From: Gadus chalcogrammus
Taxonomy: Eukaryota; Chordata; Actinopteri; Gadiformes; Gadidae
Assembly (NCBI RefSeq): GCF_026213295.1
Contig: NC_079419.1
Location: 22,404,818 to 22,468,817 of the forward strand
Direction of reading: 5' to 3'
Length of the DNA: 64,000 nt
This document shows positions 58,901 through 64,000 of the stretch, in pieces. Under the pieces are notes generated by a model. It saw nothing but the letters and a program-made list of their open reading frames with translations. It did no database searches and was not told the origin of the DNA. Position 1 is the stretch's first letter. Every line of letters begins with the position of its first letter. Position numbers and translations under genes: made by a program.

Positions 58901-61436
58901 TTTGACGAAGTGGCTGAGTAATAGTCGTCGTGTGCTGGCAGCAATACCGGAGGAGGAAAGAGCGAAGGACGTTAAAGACCTGGATCTGGACCACGACATC
59001 CTACCAGTTGAGAGGGCACTGGGAGTGCGTTGGTGTGTCCAGTCTGACACCTTTAAGTTCAGTATAAGCTTTCAGGACAGACCGCTGACACGCAGAGGAA
59101 TCCTTTCTACTGTCAGCTCTTTCTACGACCCTCTTGGAATCTTGTCCCCTGTGGTTTTCACAGCGAAGAGGATCATTCAAGACCTATGCCGGCAGGGGCT
59201 AGGATGGGACGATGTCATACCAACATCTGTAGCCCAGGAGTGGGTCAACTGGCTCAAGGAGTTACACCTGTTGGAGGGCTTCAGCGTTGGACGATGTTTA
59301 AAACCGCCCAACTTTGGAGAAGCAACCAGCGCCCAGTTGCATCACTTTGCTGACGCAAGTGAGGAGGGATACGGTACCGTCACCTACCTGCTGTTGCACA
59401 ATGACTGTTCTCAGATCCACGTTGCCTTCATAATGGGAAAATCAAGGGTGACACCTTTAAAGCCTGTGACGATCCCACGTATGGAGTTGATTGCGGCTGT
59501 GGTGGCAGCTCGCATGGACACGCTATGGAGGAAGGAGCTGAGACTGCAGCTGCAAGACAGCGTTTTCTGGTCAGACAGTACATCGGTGCTGAAATACATC
59601 AAGAACCAAACATCAAGGTTTCGCATCTTCGTAGCGAACAGAGTCACAGAGATCCTCAAAATGTCTGAAGCTTCACAGTGGAGGTATGCGAGTACCGCAC
59701 ACAACCCTGCAGATCTTGCCTCCAGAGGCATGAGAGCGGAGCTGTTCCTCAAGAATGAGACATGGATATCTGGACCTTCATTTCTCATGCAGGAAGAGGA
59801 GACTTGGCCTGTTAACCCAGACAACTTGGGAGAAGTTCCACCTGGGGACCCAGAGGTCAAGGTGTTGTCTGCCGTTGTCTCTGTGGAACAAGAGGAGGAT
59901 GCTGTGCTGAGACTGATCAACCGCAGCTCATCTTGGAAACGTCTCACGAGAGTGATGGCATGGATCTTGAGACTCAGAACCTTACTTTGGAACAACATGA
60001 AGAGGAGAGAAGTCACTGCATGTGATTCTCAGCCAGCATTGAACCTAACTAAACACAAAGATGTTCTTGACAAGGAGATTTGCCTCTCATTGGAGGAGAT
60101 CAAAGGAGCTGAACTGGAGATAATCAAGATCTGTCAAAGAAGAAAGTTCTCTGAAGAGTTATCTTGCCTCCAAAAGGGAGAGTGTGTGAAAGGGAACAGT
60201 CACATTTACAGACTCAGTCCGATACTGGAAGAAGGTGTGTTGAGAGTCGGAGGCCGACTTAGTAAGGCTGCCATGCCCGAAGAGTCTAAACATCCAGCCA
60301 TAATAGCAAAGGATCTCCACATCTCAGACCTCATCTTACGCCAGATACATCGAGAGGTGGGCCATGGCGGTAGGAACCATATGCTGTCAAGGCTGCATCA
60401 GCAGTACTGGATTCCTGCTGCAGGCGTTGCCATAAGGCAGATCATTTCCAGATGTGTCATCTGTCGTCGGCTGCACGGAGCTGCAGGTCAGCAACAAATG
60501 GCAGACTTGCCTAGTGACAGAGTTTCGACTGGAGAACCTCCGTTCACTTATGTCGGAGTTGACTATTTTGGACCATTTGACATCAAGCGTGGCCGGAGTC
60601 TTGTGAAAAGATATGGAGTTATCTTCACATGTTTGACAATAAGAGCTGTACACATTGAAGTTGCCTCATCTTTGGACACAGATTCGTTCATCAATGCTTT
60701 AAGGCGCTTCATCGCAAGAAGAGGACAAATCAAAGAGCTGCGTTCTGATAATGGCACTAATTTCATTGGTGCAGAGCGTGAGCTGAGAAGAGCTGTTGAA
60801 GGATGGAATCTGGAGAAGATCAATGATGTGCTCTCATTGAAAGGAATCAAGTGGACGTTTAACCCTCCCACTGGATCACATCACGGCGGAGCATGGGAGA
60901 GGTTAATACGTTCCATCAGGAAGATTCTCAATTCCACTTTGAGGACCCAAAGTCTGGATGAGGAGGGACTCAATACAGTACTCTGTGAGGTGGAGTCAAT
61001 TCTCAACAGTAGACCTCTCACGAAGGAATCCACAGATCCGAATGACTTGGAGGCTTTAACACCTAATCATCTTCTGCTGCTTAAAGTCAAGCCCAGCTTA
61101 CCACCTGGTCTGTTTCTCAAGGAGGACAACTATGCACGCCGGAGATGGAAGCAGGTGCAATACATTTCTGACCTGTTCTGGAAAAGGTGGATTAAAGAGT
61201 ATCTGCCACAACTACAGGAACGACAGAAATGGACAAAGATCAAGAGGAACTTTGTCCCCGGTGACATAGTGATCATAATGGACGATTCTGCCACTCGCAA
61301 TTCCTGGATCATTGGGAGGATTACAGAGACAATGCCAGACAGGAACGGACTGGTGCGACAGGTCCGGATCAAGACCCGCACCAGCCATCTGTGCAGACCT
61401 GTGACAAAGATCTGCCTTCTTCAGGAGTCGACGTAG
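55983..61436 (+). CDS. BEL/Pao Gag-Pol polyprotein lacking zinc knuckle and protease
   Basis: An uninterrupted frame of 1817 codons. In order: a charged N-terminus with a coiled coil (about 200-265), a DUF1759-type Gag region (about 395-560, LPKRDIQLFDGDP…), RT (about 810-960; MSDIEAMFHQV, SFYVDDCLAS at about 941), RNase H (from about 1119, HHFADASEEGYG; WSDSTSVL), and integrase with an H-x3-H…C-x2-C finger (about 1455-1500) and D, D, E in VDYFGPF, RSDNGTNFIG and GGAWERL. Between Gag and RT (about residue 577) a short stretch passes straight to the post-protease segment VYLPQIDADMEMLIG. The CCHC knuckle and the protease D-S/T-G active site usual in BEL elements are not there. This looks like an in-frame deletion, leaving an intact but probably non-autonomous product. 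Confidence 0.93.
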   Translation: MSGTSVGSDVGKQDMGKRKVILTEKAFANKIESIQKERKRKVDEIKTVISSMKELMKDGKHVSAVKGKLDGLMKLSHTSNELHASLMPLIPHDEQEKQTGWFSKIIKHKDDFIEDVNAWFSVTRLRGSPSRPLLEANRSNESPLLHEAAEEENGGVENVEVTGPQSHNVQDDIQPDDSISNYSSQNHGSKSIRSKVSSTASARVRAEAEMAALIARKRLLEQKHALEEEEAKIRHALQEQEARVRNQKEQLQLETDMAASAAKLNVLRTSGSGVRSVASQKLDGMEAYFESGLNFNAETFVRQNVGDVGRGQPAEFGGTRPKQRQCDGNKHLQRTSAPTQAQSTVPKATGAPLSLHRHTQSASGNISSEQDTMMSIMQKQNDITSMLVHQQCIASLPKRDIQLFDGDPLHYHAFMQSFEQTIELRTDDAVDLLHYLEQYTRGQPKQLVRSCQHMTDGIGYATAKALLQEHFGNEHVIASAYMDKIFAWPAIKSEDGKALQAYSLFLRGCHNAMKDVYNLSDLNTSANMVSVIKKLPYKLRDKWRAKACDIQEKHRKRTMFADIVYRTWRSEVAGLDSDWYCEMPKIFTQHQMPVNRGNIPRQQDLERWPHLKPVYLPQIDADMEMLIGLNVPRALGPLEVIRSVDGGPYAVKTMLGWTVNGPLGGEGSDDPVSQSAVSINRISAVTLDELWNQQFKTDFPENSQDELKGLSREDSKFLEMANETVELVDGHYVVGFPLKDNSITMPNNRKVAEQRTLNLKRRFGRDAAFQKDYTTFMDNLISSGYAERVPATSQERCDGKVWYIPHHGVYHPKKGKIRIVFDCAASFQGASLNAHLLQGPDLTSALVGVLTRFRMEPIVLMSDIEAMFHQVRVPETDADLLRFLWWPNGDFSQQMVEYRMVVHLFGATSSPSCANFALRKCAEDNKQLFNQKVFDTIMHSFYVDDCLASIASEDEAITLYQDLVKLCARGGFHLTKWLSNSRRVLAAIPEEERAKDVKDLDLDHDILPVERALGVRWCVQSDTFKFSISFQDRPLTRRGILSTVSSFYDPLGILSPVVFTAKRIIQDLCRQGLGWDDVIPTSVAQEWVNWLKELHLLEGFSVGRCLKPPNFGEATSAQLHHFADASEEGYGTVTYLLLHNDCSQIHVAFIMGKSRVTPLKPVTIPRMELIAAVVAARMDTLWRKELRLQLQDSVFWSDSTSVLKYIKNQTSRFRIFVANRVTEILKMSEASQWRYASTAHNPADLASRGMRAELFLKNETWISGPSFLMQEEETWPVNPDNLGEVPPGDPEVKVLSAVVSVEQEEDAVLRLINRSSSWKRLTRVMAWILRLRTLLWNNMKRREVTACDSQPALNLTKHKDVLDKEICLSLEEIKGAELEIIKICQRRKFSEELSCLQKGECVKGNSHIYRLSPILEEGVLRVGGRLSKAAMPEESKHPAIIAKDLHISDLILRQIHREVGHGGRNHMLSRLHQQYWIPAAGVAIRQIISRCVICRRLHGAAGQQQMADLPSDRVSTGEPPFTYVGVDYFGPFDIKRGRSLVKRYGVIFTCLTIRAVHIEVASSLDTDSFINALRRFIARRGQIKELRSDNGTNFIGAERELRRAVEGWNLEKINDVLSLKGIKWTFNPPTGSHHGGAWERLIRSIRKILNSTLRTQSLDEEGLNTVLCEVESILNSRPLTKESTDPNDLEALTPNHLLLLKVKPSLPPGLFLKEDNYARRRWKQVQYISDLFWKRWIKEYLPQLQERQKWTKIKRNFVPGDIVIIMDDSATRNSWIIGRITETMPDRNGLVRQVRIKTRTSHLCRPVTKICLLQEST

Positions 61437-61705
61437 TCATGAAGGCTTCCCTTCTTTTCCATGGATTTGGATTATATTGACTATTGCCTGACATGACCTT
61501 TTTTCGTGACTTTGGATTGACTTTACTTTGGGGCGGGTTCGGTTCAAGAAGGATGAAGACCTGCAATGGCCATATGAACTATGAACTCTCTCCTTGCGCA
61601 CCAAAAAAATGTGAAAAATTGGAATTGTATTGTTTTTCTATTATGAATTTATGCGTTGGTAATTATTACTACTGTGTAATAACATGTAATAATTAGGGGC
61701 CGTAA

Positions 61706-62073
61706 TGTTGGTGACAGGTATAGGCAGACTGACAGGTCACGTGGTGTTGGGGCTACGTCAGTCAGGATCAGTGGTAAAAGTCAGCTGTTCACGCGCGGGT
61801 GAGGTTTGAATGAAATGTTTGAGATGAGAGGGGGTGGACGGGGGAAGTCCAACTTTGCTGACCGCACAATCTATTAACATTTAACGCACTTTAGCACCAA
61901 TCACTTTAGGACTATGCTACTATGGAACGTTTTTAACTTATCTCTAATAAAACCAACAAAACGCAGTACCCATTTTTAAGTGATTCTTTGAACAAGCAGC
62001 GCGTCTGGCAGAAACATATTTTCCCGATCTAGCCTTTCGGTGACTAAATAAGTGGTTCGATAGTCGCCATACA
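61706..62073 (+). repeat. BEL 3' LTR
   Basis: Same 368-bp sequence as the 5' LTR with 7 differences, about 98% identical. The preceding purine stretch (TTAGGGGCCG, 61693-61702) is a weak polypurine tract candidate. Confidence 0.93.
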
Positions 62074-62078
62074 GTCAC

Positions 62079-62139
62079 TAAAATCAACAGAAGTTATGCC
62101 ACAAGCACAACTACTGAAAGCCCTTTAACCAGACCAACT
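62079..62139 (+). pseudogene. THAP-DDE transposase gene, exon 2 right half
   Basis: It continues exon 2 after the BEL target duplication and ends before GTAAGT at 62140. Joined to 55105-55180 it gives an ordinary linker segment between the FWKLIE helix and exon 3. Confidence 0.7.
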
Positions 62140-62156
62140 GTAAGTATAGGCCTACC

Positions 62157-62260
<104 letters not shown>

Positions 62261-62413
62261 GGACATATAATAGTGAAGATAGACATAGCCATCATGATGT
62301 TTTCTCCACAGTGAAAAAATAGAGTAGCCATAGGACGTCGCCATGTAATGGCTGACAGAGAATGAAAAGTATGCTTCTAACAATTAACATTCATATAACA
62401 TTTATCCATCCAG

Positions 62414-63172
62414 AAACTGCAGCCAATAGATGAGCTATTCCTGTTCCTCATGTATCTGTCCACCGGCTCCACCCAGAGGGAGCTTAGTCACAGATTTACA
62501 ATACACAGGGCAACAGTGAGTCGGATCATCGTGACATGGGCCAACTTTCTGTACATCTTACTGGGCTCCGTGGCTATCTGGATGTCACCAGAAGCTGTGA
62601 AGGCCCATATTCCACAGGAATATGCAGGCTACAGTGACACTCAAGTCGTAGTTGACTGCACAGAGCTACGATGCCAAACACCATCATCCCTGCTCCTCCA
62701 GAGTGAAGTTTTTTCACAGTACAAATCTCACTGCACCTTCAAGGCCATGGTGGGAATGTCCCCGCATGGAGCCCTGACATTTGTGTCAGCCTTATTCGAG
62801 GGGTCCATGAGCGATAAGGAGGTGTTTCGACAGTCAGGCATAACATCCCTCCTCACACCTGACATGGCCATCATGGTCGACAAGGGGTTCTTGGTGGATA
62901 GCCTTGTGCCCGGGACGGTCCATAGTCCTGCCTTCCTCTCCAAGAGGACCCAAATGCCGGAAGTGGACGTCCTACAGATGCAGTCAATTGCACGTTTGAG
63001 GGCCCATGTGGAGAGGATGATAAGGAGAGTAAAGGAGAACAAACTCTTTGATTCAGTGATCCCTCTCTCCATCACAGGGAGCATAAACCAAATTTTTACT
63101 GTGGCATGTCTACTATCCAATTACCAGAATGGACCTCTGGTCAAGAGATGGAGACAGGAAAATTTGACCTAA
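62414..63172 (+). CDS. THAP-DDE transposase gene, exon 3 (DDE nuclease)
   Basis: It starts after TTTATCCATCCAG and opens LQPIDELFLFLMYLSTG, with a helix-turn-helix-like segment (TQRELSHRFTIHRATVSRII). The DDE_Tnp_4-type nuclease follows: Asp in VVDCTELRCQTPS, Asp in IMVDKGFLV, Glu in RAHVERMIRRVKE. All three catalytic residues are present and the frame is open to TAA 63170. The exon is in phase 0 with exon 2 if the nine-A run is read as eight. The product would be about 498 residues. Inverted ends of the surrounding transposon were not found, so whether it is a mobile element or a host gene is open. Confidence 0.85.
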   Translation, partial: KLQPIDELFLFLMYLSTGSTQRELSHRFTIHRATVSRIIVTWANFLYILLGSVAIWMSPEAVKAHIPQEYAGYSDTQVVVDCTELRCQTPSSLLLQSEVFSQYKSHCTFKAMVGMSPHGALTFVSALFEGSMSDKEVFRQSGITSLLTPDMAIMVDKGFLVDSLVPGTVHSPAFLSKRTQMPEVDVLQMQSIARLRAHVERMIRRVKENKLFDSVIPLSITGSINQIFTVACLLSNYQNGPLVKRWRQENLT

Positions 63173-63407
63173 GGCTAGCTATTGGTCTTTGCAGTGCTCA
63201 TCATAGCACCGAAGGTCTAAGTTAATAAATAATCAAATCACTTTTTTTGTCTCAAAAAATCATTTCAAGTTTTCATTAATTGTATAGTTTTAAACTCTAT
63301 TTTTGTCTTTGGCCAAAGTGCTATCTTTCTACTAAGTTACACTATATTTATTAACATATTCACTTCATACACCTTTAATATATTTCCAAGAAACTCATCT
63401 CAGGTCC
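63173..63407. other. 3' flank of the THAP-DDE gene
   Basis: AT-rich, no gene. AATAAATAATC at 63224 may serve as polyadenylation signal. Confidence 0.4.
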
Positions 63408-64000
63408 TCTCACCATAACAGACTGTGCAAAGGATGGGTGGGGAAATTATATCATTCCCTTTTTGAGGTGAAATCTAGGGGTGCTGTTATTCTTATTAAC
63501 AAGAATACTCCTTTCATCTTGCAGAAGGTTACTGCAGACCATCTTGGAAGATCTGTTGTGGTCACAGGTACCCTGTATAATGTACCTTTAATCTTGGCCA
63601 ATGTTTATGCCCCAAATTGGGATGATGTGCAGTTTATGAAAAAATTCTTGTCCTCATTACCTTGTTTGAATACACACAGGCTTATTTTAGGGGGTGATTT
63701 CAACTGCGTATTAGACCCAATACTGGATCGCTCCTCGAACACCAACTACAATATATCAAAATCAGCTAGGACGATTAATGCTTTTCTACAAATGTATAAT
63801 ATGTCTGAACCCTGGCGCTCCTTGTATCCCAATTCTAAGCATTATTCATTTTTTTCCCCAGTACATAACTCCTACTCCCACATTGATTACTTTTTAATTG
63901 ATAACCAGCTAATGCCCTCGGTTAAGGACTGCAGATATGAGGGCATTGTCATCTCTGACCATGGGCCCGTGGTTCTACAAATATCTTTTCCAAAGAAATC
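63408..64000 (+). mobile_element. L1-clade LINE endonuclease, runs off the window
   Basis: The plus frame from about 63411 reads an apurinic-type endonuclease without its first part: RGAVILINK, LANVYAPNWDD, LILGGDFNCVLDP, SHIDYFLID and ISDHGPVVL, the last carrying the catalytic Asp-His pair. This is the L1-type order. The endonuclease N-terminus with the catalytic Glu is absent, so the copy is 5'-truncated at about 63408. The frame is open to the window edge, where RT should follow. No stop is seen in the visible part. Confidence 0.88.

Larger units (their letters stand above)
55181..62073 (+). mobile_element. BEL/Pao LTR retrotransposon, young
   Basis: Two 368-bp LTRs (55181-55548 and 61706-62073; TGTTGG…CATACA) differ at 7 positions by my comparison. 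The element is flanked by a perfect 5-bp duplication GTCAC (55176-55180 and 62074-62078). The interior has one long polyprotein frame. It is inserted into exon 2 of a THAP-DDE transposase gene. Confidence 0.95.

Overview
The window looks like vertebrate nuclear DNA, most likely from a ray-finned fish. Genes are split by GT-AG introns, there are long (TG)n, (AC)n, (TGAG)n and (AT)n runs, and the repeat mix is typical of teleosts: L1, L2 and another non-LTR element, DIRS, BEL/Pao, Ty3/gypsy, endogenous retrovirus remnants, several hAT elements, PIF/Harbinger, and an element with a THAP-DDE transposase beside a YqaJ gene. I see no bacterial features, rRNA, tRNA or CRISPR array. Family names come from reading the translations, not from searches.

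Layout. 0.1-3.1 kb: remains of a minus-strand endogenous retrovirus (gag, primer-binding site, LTR-like sequence). 3.45-15.2 kb: a spliced plus-strand gene whose exons join into a Crypton-like tyrosine-recombinase domain. It has a ZNF143/THAP11-type motif upstream and is broken by an L2 LINE (4.1-5.7 kb) and a 7.4-kb hAT (6.5-14.0 kb). The hAT itself carries a long-terminal-inverted-repeat palindromic element in an intron. 15.3-16.2 kb: a minisatellite. 17.2-19.65 kb: a non-LTR element split by a 600-bp solo LTR with a perfect 5-bp duplication. 19.9-21.7 kb: a PIF/Harbinger transposase with one stop and one frameshift. 22.5-28.2 kb: a structurally complete DIRS element with inverted terminal repeats and an internal complementary region. 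28.2-33.2 kb: a decayed multi-exon gene (zinc finger, PB1-like, then a segment resembling fish SAMD3-like proteins) holding a hAT MITE with a perfect 8-bp duplication. 34.1-41.5 kb: two L1-clade fragments around a 2.75-kb ZMYM1-like hAT that contains another MITE. 44.9-47.0 kb: a ZBED-like hAT transposase. 47.3-51.45 kb: a two-gene, ISL2EU-like transposon, with a decayed SWIM-YqaJ-PHD gene facing an apparently intact four-exon THAP-DDE transposase. 54.0-63.2 kb: a second THAP-DDE gene, split inside its second coding exon by a young BEL/Pao element with 98% identical LTRs and an 1817-codon open frame that lacks the zinc knuckle and protease. 63.4 kb to the edge: the endonuclease end of another L1.

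The window is therefore a nest of insertions. Several genes only become readable when the inserts and their target duplications are removed. The most notable items are the split recombinase-like gene, the two-gene THAP/YqaJ transposon, the DIRS element with its complementary junctions, and the protease-less BEL element sitting inside a transposase exon.
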